From: an uncultured Cyclobacteriaceae bacterium
GTDB lineage: Bacteria > Bacteroidota > Bacteroidia > Cytophagales > Cyclobacteriaceae
Assembly: GCA_947492745.1 (NCBI GenBank)
Contig: CANLOE010000013.1
Span: forward strand, 1-64,000
Length of the DNA: 64,000 bases
Direction of reading: 5' to 3'
Shown: one piece after another, positions 56,648-64,000 of the stretch
How the letters are laid out: each line of letters opens with the position of its first letter
Position numbering within the stretch: position 1 is the stretch's first letter
Made by a program: the position numbers and the translations under genes
The notes under the pieces: model-generated
Database searches by the model: none
Told to the model about the DNA's origin: nothing
The model's input: only the letters and a program-made list of their open reading frames with translations

Positions 56648-56718
56648 AAGCCACTGATTTTATTGTAATTATGTTCTCATGACGAAATCCTATTGATCAA
56701 CTTGGGTTGAAGCCCAAA
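56648..56718. repeat. Half mosaic element, D-type end
   Basis: AAGCCACTGATTTTATTG to TTGATCAACTTGGGTT. Third element in an unbroken row from 56310; nothing else is recognised up to the terminator at 56842. Confidence 0.65.
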
Positions 56719-56841
56719 TCAATGGGCGTTGGGCATAATCGGTAAAATGATTCTTCAATGGTACGATTTGACGGGTTTAGCGTAGGCACATTGTTCACGA
56801 GGTAGAACAGTCCATTGTGTATAAGCTCGGTTCGTACGCAT

Positions 56842-56874
56842 AAAAAAGGGCTACATTTTTAGTGTAGCCCTTTT
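56842..56874 (-). terminator. Terminator after the M1 peptidase gene
   Basis: AAAAGGGCTACA, loop, TGTAGCCCTTTT, with T-run on the minus-strand side; 34 bp after the stop at 56908. Confidence 0.88.
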
Positions 56875-56907
56875 CTTTCCGTTAGGTTCAGGTCTTTTTA
56901 GAGCAAC

Positions 56908-59427
56908 TTACTCTCTTTTTCCTTCTACGAGGTATTCGGCCAGATTTCCAAAAGCAATCTTACCTCGAAATTCATTCTCTACCACGAAGGCATCCATTTC
57001 GACGCCGATTTTCTCATTATTTTCAAGTAGTATTTCGAATTTTATCTTTAAGTCATTGTCAACGAACTTGACTTGGTCGAAATCATAGGTGTTTCCTGTA
57101 GCTGCCGAGTAGAAAATTCCTTTGTATTTATTCTTTTTTCCCTTGAGCTTAAGGTATCCCATAGTAGGATCCCTGTCTTCGGTCTGTAGGAGCAGATTCC
57201 AGGTTCCTGCCAGTTTACGGGGTGCTTTCCCCCCTTTTGCCTTGAACTTGTCAAACTTGGAAACTAGGTTTTCCCTTGGAAATACGTTGTTACGGACATT
57301 GGTATCTGCTGTTTTTTGCTTTGGGTCAAGCTGGACACTTTTGACTTCTCTGTCCACCACGAATACTTTGGTCACTTGATTTTCATTTTTTCTCCATATT
57401 TCGGCAGGGATATGTTCCGTAGCCTGTGTCCCGTCCTTGAAGATGAAATTGACCAATAGAGGAGTTACCAGTCCTCCCTTATTGGTAAACTTGATCTCAT
57501 AATAATGTTTGTCTGACAATCGTTTACGGAGGGCTTCATCTTCGATGGAGTTCCTGAACTCGCCATATTCAGTACTGCCTGTCTCCGACATGGAAAACGT
57601 GTTGGGAGAAAGGCTCAGTTCCTGAGAGGTATTGGCGGATACCGTTTGTCCTTCATCTATGGCTTGCCCTTTTTCCATACGGTACCATTTGACATCGCTC
57701 ACGTCCACATCTACATGATCGGTAGTGTAGAACCAGCCCCTCCAGAACCAATCAAGGTCTACCGCGGAGGCATCTTCCATACTTCTAAAGAAGTCAGCTG
57801 GTTTAGGATGCTTAAAGGCCCACCGTTGTGCATATTCCTTAAATGCGGCATCGAACAATTCGGGCCCCATGACCGTTTCACGAAGCAGCGTAAGTGCTGC
57901 CGAGGGCTTTCCATAAGCATTATAGCCCAGCTGCTTTACTTGTTCCGAATTGGTCATTATGGGGGTAATATACTTTTTGTCCAACTTCATGTAAGGGACT
58001 ATTCCTTTAGGAGAGCCCCACTCCAGAGAAAAATCGGGGTAGCGCTCTCGTTTTGTCTCTCTTTCCAGAAAAGAATTGAGTCCCTCGTCCATCCATGTCC
58101 ATTGGCGCTCATCTGAGTTGACGATCATCGGGAAGAAATTATGGCCGATTTCATGGACGATAACACCGACCGTACTTTCCAGTTTTTGCTGAGAGTAACT
58201 ACCGTTGGCATTGGGGCGACCCCAGTTGAAACATATCATCGGATACTCCATCCCTATGGATGCCGTATGTACCGATATGGCCACGGGATAGGGGTAGTCA
58301 AAGGTCCGCTCTGAGTAGACTTCCAAGGTATTCTTGATGGCCTTGGTGGACTCTTTGTCCCATAAGGGCATGGCCTCCTTAGGGTAAAAAGACATGGCCA
58401 AAGGCGTCTTGCTCCCTGTCTTAACGGCCTGTGCATCCCACACGAACTTACGTGAAGAAGCAAAAGCAAAATCCCGGACATTTTCCGCGTGGAACACCCA
58501 AGTCCTCTCTTCTTTGGACTTGTTTTTTTCACTGGCCTCGGCCTCCTCTTTGGAAACGATGAATACCGGAGCATCAAAAGTAGTCTTCGCTCTGGTAAAT
58601 CGCTCTAAGGATTTGGAATTCAGTGCCTTTTCGGGATTTTGTAATTCGCCCGTAGCGGCAACGACATGATCTGCGGGAACAGTGATGTCCACCTTGAAAT
58701 CCCCAAAGGTAAGGGCAAACTCCCCATTGCCGATAAACTGTTTGTTCTGCCAACCGTTGATATCATCGTACACGGCCATCCTAGGGTACCACTGGGCCAG
58801 CGTATAGATGTAATTATCATCTTCAGGGAAATATTCATAACCACTACGTCCGTCGAACTTCATGCGGTCGTTGATATTATAGGACCAGGTAATGGCAAAC
58901 GTATAACTTTCACCTGTTGCCAAGGTTTTCGGAAGATCTACCCGCATCATTGTCCTGTTGATGGTATGAGGTAGTTTGTTGCCGGCTTTATCCGTTACGG
59001 AACCGATGGCAAAACCTCCTACATAGTCAAAGCTACTAAAGGTAGTGGCCATGTCCTTTGTGGAGACAGTAGGTTCTGCTACCTGCGTAGAGGTGACATC
59101 GTTCAGATTGCCTTTGGCCCTTACATTTTGGTCTAGCTGTACCCATAGATAACGCAGGTTATCAGGGGAATTATTGGTATAGGTGATGGTCTCACTTCCT
59201 TGAACACGTTGTTCGCTATCATCCAACTTAACACTGATGGTATAATCGGCCCGCTGCTGCCAATACTTTTCACCGGGAGCACCTGAGCCTGTACGATATT
59301 CATTGGGCGTAGCAAGGTCGGTACCCAACTGCTCAAATTTTCCCTGCCAGTCTATCTGTGCTTGCCCTTGGGTCATCGCCAAGAGGACCATACAGAAAGG
59401 AATTATTCTCTTTAGTTTCATATACAT
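56908..59427 (-). CDS. M1-family metallopeptidase
   Basis: 839 residues (ATG 59427; ATG 59421 is equally good). Signal peptide ending GQAQ. Aminopeptidase-type beta domain, GMEYP exopeptidase motif (about 393-397), and the zinc site HEIGHN (about 425-430) with the third ligand Glu in MDEGLNSF about 20 residues on. The C-terminal domain includes an additional module (about 735-839, LAGTWNLLLQTEDRD) that its paralogue lacks. A secreted or periplasmic zinc peptidase. Tandem with the homologue at 59504-61723, upstream on the same strand. Confidence 0.93.
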   Translation of the reverse strand: MYMKLKRIIPFCMVLLAMTQGQAQIDWQGKFEQLGTDLATPNEYRTGSGAPGEKYWQQRADYTISVKLDDSEQRVQGSETITYTNNSPDNLRYLWVQLDQNVRAKGNLNDVTSTQVAEPTVSTKDMATTFSSFDYVGGFAIGSVTDKAGNKLPHTINRTMMRVDLPKTLATGESYTFAITWSYNINDRMKFDGRSGYEYFPEDDNYIYTLAQWYPRMAVYDDINGWQNKQFIGNGEFALTFGDFKVDITVPADHVVAATGELQNPEKALNSKSLERFTRAKTTFDAPVFIVSKEEAEASEKNKSKEERTWVFHAENVRDFAFASSRKFVWDAQAVKTGSKTPLAMSFYPKEAMPLWDKESTKAIKNTLEVYSERTFDYPYPVAISVHTASIGMEYPMICFNWGRPNANGSYSQQKLESTVGVIVHEIGHNFFPMIVNSDERQWTWMDEGLNSFLERETKRERYPDFSLEWGSPKGIVPYMKLDKKYITPIMTNSEQVKQLGYNAYGKPSAALTLLRETVMGPELFDAAFKEYAQRWAFKHPKPADFFRSMEDASAVDLDWFWRGWFYTTDHVDVDVSDVKWYRMEKGQAIDEGQTVSANTSQELSLSPNTFSMSETGSTEYGEFRNSIEDEALRKRLSDKHYYEIKFTNKGGLVTPLLVNFIFKDGTQATEHIPAEIWRKNENQVTKVFVVDREVKSVQLDPKQKTADTNVRNNVFPRENLVSKFDKFKAKGGKAPRKLAGTWNLLLQTEDRDPTMGYLKLKGKKNKYKGIFYSAATGNTYDFDQVKFVDNDLKIKFEILLENNEKIGVEMDAFVVENEFRGKIAFGNLAEYLVEGKRE

Positions 59428-59503
59428 GCTGTTTTAAACCTCTGGGTAATGAGAGGAGACCATAAGCTTGTTATAACTTGGGCCTACTCTCCTTTTTTTG
59501 GGC

Positions 59504-61723
59504 TTACTCCTTATTATTGCTTTTGAACCTATCGAACTGTGAGGGCACGCCTACTTTTGGAAACACATTATTGTTCAGGTCGGTATCGGCAGTTTCCTGA
59601 AAAGGGTCCATGACGATAGTGCTTACTTCCTTGTCCAACATAAATACCTTCACTGCGGTATTTTCGTTCATTCTCCATATCTCGGCAGGTATACGCTCGA
59701 TTTGCTTGGAGCCGTCCTTGAAGGTAAACTCAACAATAATGGGCATGACCAGCCCTCCTTTATTTTTGAATACGATTTCATAGAAATGTTTATCGTCGAA
59801 TTTTTTCCTGATGGAGGCATTGTCTACCCTGTTCATGAACTCACCGTAAGCATTGTCATTGGTATCTTCAATAGTAAAGGTTTCATAACCACCACTGAAA
59901 TCCTTATTGGACTTTTCTCTATCTACTTTTATATCAGTAGATTCGGGAGCGCGGCTTTTCGTTTTCACTCGGAACCATTTTACCCTATCTACTTCCATGT
60001 CCACATGGTCCACGGTATAGAACCATCCTCTCCAGAACCAGTCCAGGTCTACGGCCGAAGCATCTTCCATAGTACGGAAAAAATCTGCGGGCATCGGATG
60101 TTTGAAAGCCCACCGTTGCGCATATTCCTTAAAGGATTTATCAAATAGCTCGGGTCCCATAACCGTTTCCCTGAGGATGTTCAGTGCAGTGGCCGGTTTG
60201 GCATAGGCATTGTTCCCAAACTGCTTTATCTGCTCAGAGTTGGTCATGATAGGGCGTATCTGTCTTTTGTCCCCTTTCATATAAGGCACGATTTTGCGGG
60301 CAGGTCCTCTTCGGGAAGGAAAATCGGTATACTGTTCCTGCTCCGTTCTGTACTGTACAAACGTATTTAGCCCCTCGTCCATCCAGGTCCACTGCCGTTC
60401 GTCGGAGTTGATGATCATCGGGAAAAAATTATGGCCTACTTCATGGATAATGACACCGATCATTCTGTATTTTGTCTGATCGCTATAGCTACCGTCCGGG
60501 TTGGGTCGGCCGAAGTTGAAGCAGATCATGGGGTACTCCATGCCTATGGAGGCAGCATGTACGGAGATGGCTACAGGGTAGGGATAATCGATAGTGTACT
60601 TGGAGTAGGTCTCCAAAGTATTCTTCACCGCTTTGGTGGATTCTTTTTCCCAGAGTGGATTGCCTTCTTTCGGGTAATAGGACATGGCGAGTGGCGTATT
60701 GTCACCTACTTTTACTGCTTGGGCATCCCAGAGGAACTTACGTGATGAAGCGAAAGCAAAATCGCGTACATTGGTGGCTTGAAACTCCCAAGTCTTTTTT
60801 GAAGTAGACTTTTTACTTTCATTGGCTACGGCCTCCTCCTGTGTGATGATCAGGACAGGCTTTTCAAAGGATTTCTTTGCTTTTTCGAATCTTTCCAGTT
60901 GGGTTTTACTCAATATCGACTTGGCATTCTTCAGCTCTCCCGTAGCGGCCACCACATGGTCCGAAGGTACGGTTATCTTTACGCTATAGTCTCCAAAGGT
61001 CAGTGCAAACTCACCATTGCCCAGAAACTGCTTGTTCTGCCAGCCGTTCACATCATCGTAAAGGGCCATACGGGGATACCACTGTGCTATGGTATAGAGA
61101 TAATTATCATCTTCCGGGAAATATTCGTAACCTCCTCTGCCGCCGAGTTTCATACGATCGTTGATATTGTAATACCAGTTGATAGAGAAACTGTAAGAAG
61201 CCTTGGGTTTGAGCGGGGCGGGCAGGTCGATACGCATCATTGTTTTGTTGACGGTATATGGGAGCGATTTGCCACTTTTATCCTTGACCGACTTCAATTT
61301 GAAACCTCCATCATAATCATAAGCTCCCAGAACGCCCGCGACTGCCTTGGTGCTGGCACTGTCCATGATCATGGTCTCCCTGACCTTGAGCGTGTTGGTG
61401 TTTTTTTCGCGTACGTTCTGGTCCAGCTGTACCCAGAGGTACTTCAGTGTATGTGGCGAATTATTGGTGTAGGTGATGGTTTCATTACCAATGATTTTCT
61501 GTTGATCGTCGTCCAACTCTACATTGATATTATAATCGGCTTTTTGCTGCCAATATTCTTTCCCGGGTGCTCCCGAACCCGTACGGTAGGAATTAGGGGT
61601 AGGCAGGTCACTGCCCAATTGTTCGAACTTACCTTGCCATTCCTTTTGCGCCATAGAGGACTCTATCTGGAAGACCAGAAGGACGAAAAGGAGTAATGGA
61701 ATCTTCTTCATTTTGTTGTTCAT
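59504..61723 (-). CDS. M1-family metallopeptidase, paralogue without the C-terminal module
   Basis: 739 residues. Signal peptide (ending SSMAQ), GMEYP motif, zinc site HEVGHN and downstream Glu in MDEGLNTF. Clearly homologous along its length to the downstream 839-residue protein, and the shared TGSGAPGxxYWQQxADY opening shows a tandem duplication. It ends where the paralogue's extra C-terminal module begins. Co-transcribed with it. Confidence 0.93.
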   Translation of the reverse strand: MNNKMKKIPLLLFVLLVFQIESSMAQKEWQGKFEQLGSDLPTPNSYRTGSGAPGKEYWQQKADYNINVELDDDQQKIIGNETITYTNNSPHTLKYLWVQLDQNVREKNTNTLKVRETMIMDSASTKAVAGVLGAYDYDGGFKLKSVKDKSGKSLPYTVNKTMMRIDLPAPLKPKASYSFSINWYYNINDRMKLGGRGGYEYFPEDDNYLYTIAQWYPRMALYDDVNGWQNKQFLGNGEFALTFGDYSVKITVPSDHVVAATGELKNAKSILSKTQLERFEKAKKSFEKPVLIITQEEAVANESKKSTSKKTWEFQATNVRDFAFASSRKFLWDAQAVKVGDNTPLAMSYYPKEGNPLWEKESTKAVKNTLETYSKYTIDYPYPVAISVHAASIGMEYPMICFNFGRPNPDGSYSDQTKYRMIGVIIHEVGHNFFPMIINSDERQWTWMDEGLNTFVQYRTEQEQYTDFPSRRGPARKIVPYMKGDKRQIRPIMTNSEQIKQFGNNAYAKPATALNILRETVMGPELFDKSFKEYAQRWAFKHPMPADFFRTMEDASAVDLDWFWRGWFYTVDHVDMEVDRVKWFRVKTKSRAPESTDIKVDREKSNKDFSGGYETFTIEDTNDNAYGEFMNRVDNASIRKKFDDKHFYEIVFKNKGGLVMPIIVEFTFKDGSKQIERIPAEIWRMNENTAVKVFMLDKEVSTIVMDPFQETADTDLNNNVFPKVGVPSQFDRFKSNNKE

Positions 61724-61902
61724 GTGTAGGAAAATTGATTATTAGGACTGTAAACTGAGCGGGTAGAACCCGAGTACTTTACAGTAAAACTATTCTAATT
61801 GTAATTGATTACAAGATACTTATCATACCTTATCTCAAAAAAAGCTGACAGACCTACAATATGCGTGTACCGTAACCACAGCATCGGATTTAGGGCTCAT
61901 CA

Positions 61903-62484
61903 TCACCAAAACTTAGCTTCGAACACCAGTAATAGGGCGATCCCCGCAATCGCCGAAGAAATAATCAAACGCCAATCGCGACGAGCAATCCCGAAAATAT
62001 TCACGTTAAGGAAAGTAATTGTCAGGAAAATCACAATGATTATTATTTGACCAAGCTCTAAACCTATATTAAAGGCCAATAACTGGGTTGTAACATTGTC
62101 GCTCATCAAAATAGATTTCAAATCACTGCCATAGGCCATACCATGGACTAGCCCGAAGAATATCGCCAGAAAATAATTGGTCTGTATTTTTCTGTTATTA
62201 ACGAAGGACTCTTTCATGAAAAGATTGGAAACGGCAGTAATCAATATGGTAACCGGAATCAAAAACTCTACCAGCGATTTGTTGATATGGAGTATATCAA
62301 AAACCAATAGTGCCAGTGTTATGGAGTGCCCAATTGAGAAGGCGGTGACCAATATGAGCACTTGCCTCCACTCTCTGAGCGTATAAAGGGCACCTAGGGC
62401 AAGGATAAATAGGATATGGTCCATACCCTCGATATCGATAATATGCTGCCAGCCCAGGTCGAAATAGATTTTGAATTCGGACAT
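61903..62484 (-). CDS. HupE/UreJ-like membrane protein
   Basis: 193 residues with six membrane helices. Conserved His/Asp in WQHIIDIEGMDHILF (N-terminal helix), SIGHSITLAL and FGLVHGMAYG, as in HupE/UreJ permeases for nickel or cobalt. The actual substrate is inferred. Divergent from the DUF6702-like gene. Confidence 0.88.
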   Translation of the reverse strand: MSEFKIYFDLGWQHIIDIEGMDHILFILALGALYTLREWRQVLILVTAFSIGHSITLALLVFDILHINKSLVEFLIPVTILITAVSNLFMKESFVNNRKIQTNYFLAIFFGLVHGMAYGSDLKSILMSDNVTTQLLAFNIGLELGQIIIIVIFLTITFLNVNIFGIARRDWRLIISSAIAGIALLLVFEAKFW

Positions 62485-62559
62485 TTAATTATTATGATTT
62501 CTTCTCTTCATGTAATTATAATGTATAATTTTGAAAAAGTTAAAATTAGATTCCATTCT

Positions 62560-63069
62560 ATGCGACAGTTTGTTATTTTATGGATGGCCCTACTGCTACC
62601 CTTCGCACTACTCGCCGACCTACATCCCATGCATGTCAGCGTCTGTGAGATTGAGTATGACAAGCATACCAAAAGCTTGGAAATCAGTCAGCAGATCTTT
62701 ATCGATGACCTGGAAAGAACCTTGCAGAATTCCTTGGGAAAGAACAACTTGGACCTAATGGAGCCGGGCGAGGAATTAAGTACCGATGAGCTTGTGGAGA
62801 ATTATATTGCTGAGCATGTAAGCTTCAAAGTCAATGGAAAAGAAAAGGATTATGTTTTTATCGGGTATGAAGCAGTAGGTGAGGTACTGCGCTTTTACCT
62901 CGAAATCGAGAATATCAGACGTTTGAAGTCTTTAGAGGTCACCAATACCGTATTGTTGGACGAATTCGACGATCAGACCAATCTGGTCCACCTGACCTAT
63001 AACGGCGACGTGAACAGCCTGCGACTTCGGCCCAATGAGGGTACTGATATCTTCCGGGTCTCGGAGTAG
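62560..63069 (+). CDS. DUF6702-like secreted protein
   Basis: 169 residues from ATG 62560 (MRQFVILWMALL), which gives a direct signal peptide; earlier in-frame ATGs at 62416 and 62521 add non-homologous sequence overlapping the divergent gene. The mature part has HPMHVSVCEIEYDKHTKSLEIS at its start, typical of DUF6702 proteins that neighbour HupE/UreJ genes. Function unknown, possibly linked to the metal permease. Confidence 0.83.
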   Translation: MRQFVILWMALLLPFALLADLHPMHVSVCEIEYDKHTKSLEISQQIFIDDLERTLQNSLGKNNLDLMEPGEELSTDELVENYIAEHVSFKVNGKEKDYVFIGYEAVGEVLRFYLEIENIRRLKSLEVTNTVLLDEFDDQTNLVHLTYNGDVNSLRLRPNEGTDIFRVSE

Positions 63070-63338
63070 TGGCGTTATTCGGCTTAGAGGGGTACTGACA
63101 ATATAATCAGATTCTGCTAACACTCACTCCGAGGTAGCCTCACTGATAAAGATAGCATCATTACAGGCAAAGTCTCAACCATACGTACAGCACTGTAACA
63201 CGATAGGGAAAGCTAAGGCTTGATCTGGATGGAATGTTGATCCTGCGAATCCCACGTTTTACCTGGAAATCAATAAAATACATCTGAAAATAAAAGAGAT
63301 ACGCTTCAAAACGGCCTCCAAGTCTATGATCTAGGTTT
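63070..63338. other. Gap with remnant of a 222-bp-type element
   Basis: AAATACATCTGAAAATAAA and GATACGCTTCAAAACGGCCTC near 63270-63313 resemble the right end of the element at 28170. The left part is not recognisable. Confidence 0.4.
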
Positions 63339-63507
63339 AACCCAAAATGTCCATTAGAAAATCTATTCCGGACTTAACTGGCTTCAAATCAGTAAATAAA
63401 TACGTTTTTTGAATTCACCGTAGCGGTGCTACGCTGAACCCAAGAAAACGCACTGATTTATTGCCATTTAAGTCCTCATGACGAAGTTCCAACGAACATT
63501 CTGGGTT
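63339..63507. repeat. Mosaic foldback element, a1/a2
   Basis: 169 bp AACCCAAAATGTCCATTAG to CATTCTGGGTT. Its right end touches the stop codon of the next, minus-strand gene. Confidence 0.92.
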
Positions 63508-64000
63508 TAATGTCCGAAGGCAAAGGCTTTCAATACTTCCCAGTGTTTACCGTTGTGTTTGAGTAGGCTTAAGCAGGGCACAGTGCAGGTCGCGGAGAAA
63601 GGACGACCTCCCAGTCGGCTCCAGGCCGCTTCAAAGTATTCTTTTTTCAAATCTCTGAATGCCAAGGTCAAGTGTGGTTTGAAAGGGCGGCTGCGGTAGT
63701 CGGCATTGAACAGGTATAGGGACCGCTTCATTTTCCGGTGCAACGCGGCCTGTAAGGCCATGAGTGCGGCATCAGGTGCTACATGGATATAGATTACCCG
63801 TGGAGGAAAGGCACCGAAACCGTCAAACCTTAGAGTGGGGGCTGCTGTGTCCGTAGCGAAGGAGGTCAGGACCTGCTCCAGTTTGCCCTCTTTGCGCTCC
63901 TTCCAGCGAAAAGGCATGTGCAGTGTTATATGTGGTGGGGATTTTAGCGCTGCGTGACTATCATAACGCTGGGCAAACTCTTCTTTCCACTCCTGCGCCA
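63507..64000 (-). CDS. 2H phosphoesterase (LigT/ThpR-like), 5' end outside window
   Basis: The frame is open through the window edge, beyond the internal ATG at 63917. Both 2H motifs are visible: PHITLHM just before that Met and PHLTLAF about 85 residues later. Such enzymes hydrolyse or ligate 2',3'-cyclic or 2'-5' RNA phosphodiesters. At least 164 codons are present. The TAA stop lies at the boundary of the foldback element at 63339-63507, so the last residues may differ from the ancestral protein. Confidence 0.88.
   Translation of the reverse strand, partial: AQEWKEEFAQRYDSHAALKSPPHITLHMPFRWKERKEGKLEQVLTSFATDTAAPTLRFDGFGAFPPRVIYIHVAPDAALMALQAALHRKMKRSLYLFNADYRSRPFKPHLTLAFRDLKKEYFEAAWSRLGGRPFSATCTVPCLSLLKHNGKHWEVLKAFAFGH

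Overview
The window looks like a chromosomal segment of a member of the Bacteroidota, most likely Cytophagales-like. The evidence is a SusC/SusD pair, two Type IX secretion components (PorW/SprE-like and PorE-like), a Bacteroidota-style atpBEFHAG cluster without atpD/atpC, promoters of the TTG-N19-TAnnTTTG type, and several protein families I recognise as typical of the phylum. I saw no rRNA, tRNA, CRISPR array or prophage.

Layout. 0-4.5 kb (minus): a large unknown protein followed by two tandem leucine-rich-repeat genes and the collapsed relic of a third. 5.6-7.8 kb: recG. 9.2-12.9 kb: a periplasmic propeller/Y_Y_Y sensor-like protein without an output domain, plus a lipoprotein. 13.3-17.4 kb: small genes and a SnoaL/VOC/hydroxyacid-dehydrogenase operon. 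17.5-19.9 kb: an EcoRII-type restriction-modification pair with overlapping genes. 20.6-22.9 kb: a class A PBP. 23.5-33.6 kb: PorW diverging from M23 peptidase, bactofilin, AtpI, a membrane protein and the F-ATPase genes, closed by a strong terminator. 35.1-41.8 kb: NYN/LOTUS protein, an outer-membrane/Ig-like/two-component operon and a conserved hypothetical. 42.2-46 kb: PorE-like protein and purM. 46.3-48.1 kb: a RAYT transposase between 155-bp direct repeats. 48.5-56.2 kb: TetR regulator, SusC, SusD, phosphodiesterase and a small membrane protein. 56.9-63.1 kb: two M1 peptidases, HupE/UreJ-like protein and a DUF6702-like protein. The window ends inside a 2H phosphoesterase (LigT-like) gene.

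The most unusual feature is intergenic. Nearly every long gap holds non-coding foldback elements. Family A is 159 bp in nearly every full copy, is an imperfect palindrome over its whole length and is flanked by 3-bp TTA/TAA duplications in most copies. A second, mosaic superfamily of about 169 bp has AACCCA...TGGGTT ends and exchangeable arms around a shared central hairpin. Two further elements (222 bp inside the atp gene cluster, 534 bp at 34.2 kb) also have TTA duplications. Elements are nested in each other (A in the mosaic family, mosaic in the 534-bp element), so relative insertion ages can be read directly.

Functional links: PorW and PorE serve Type IX secretion and gliding. The SusCD/phosphodiesterase locus probably imports a phosphodiester-containing nutrient under TetR control. 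The large protein plus tandem LRR genes resembles an effector or toxin followed by duplicated partner or immunity genes, but this is inference only.
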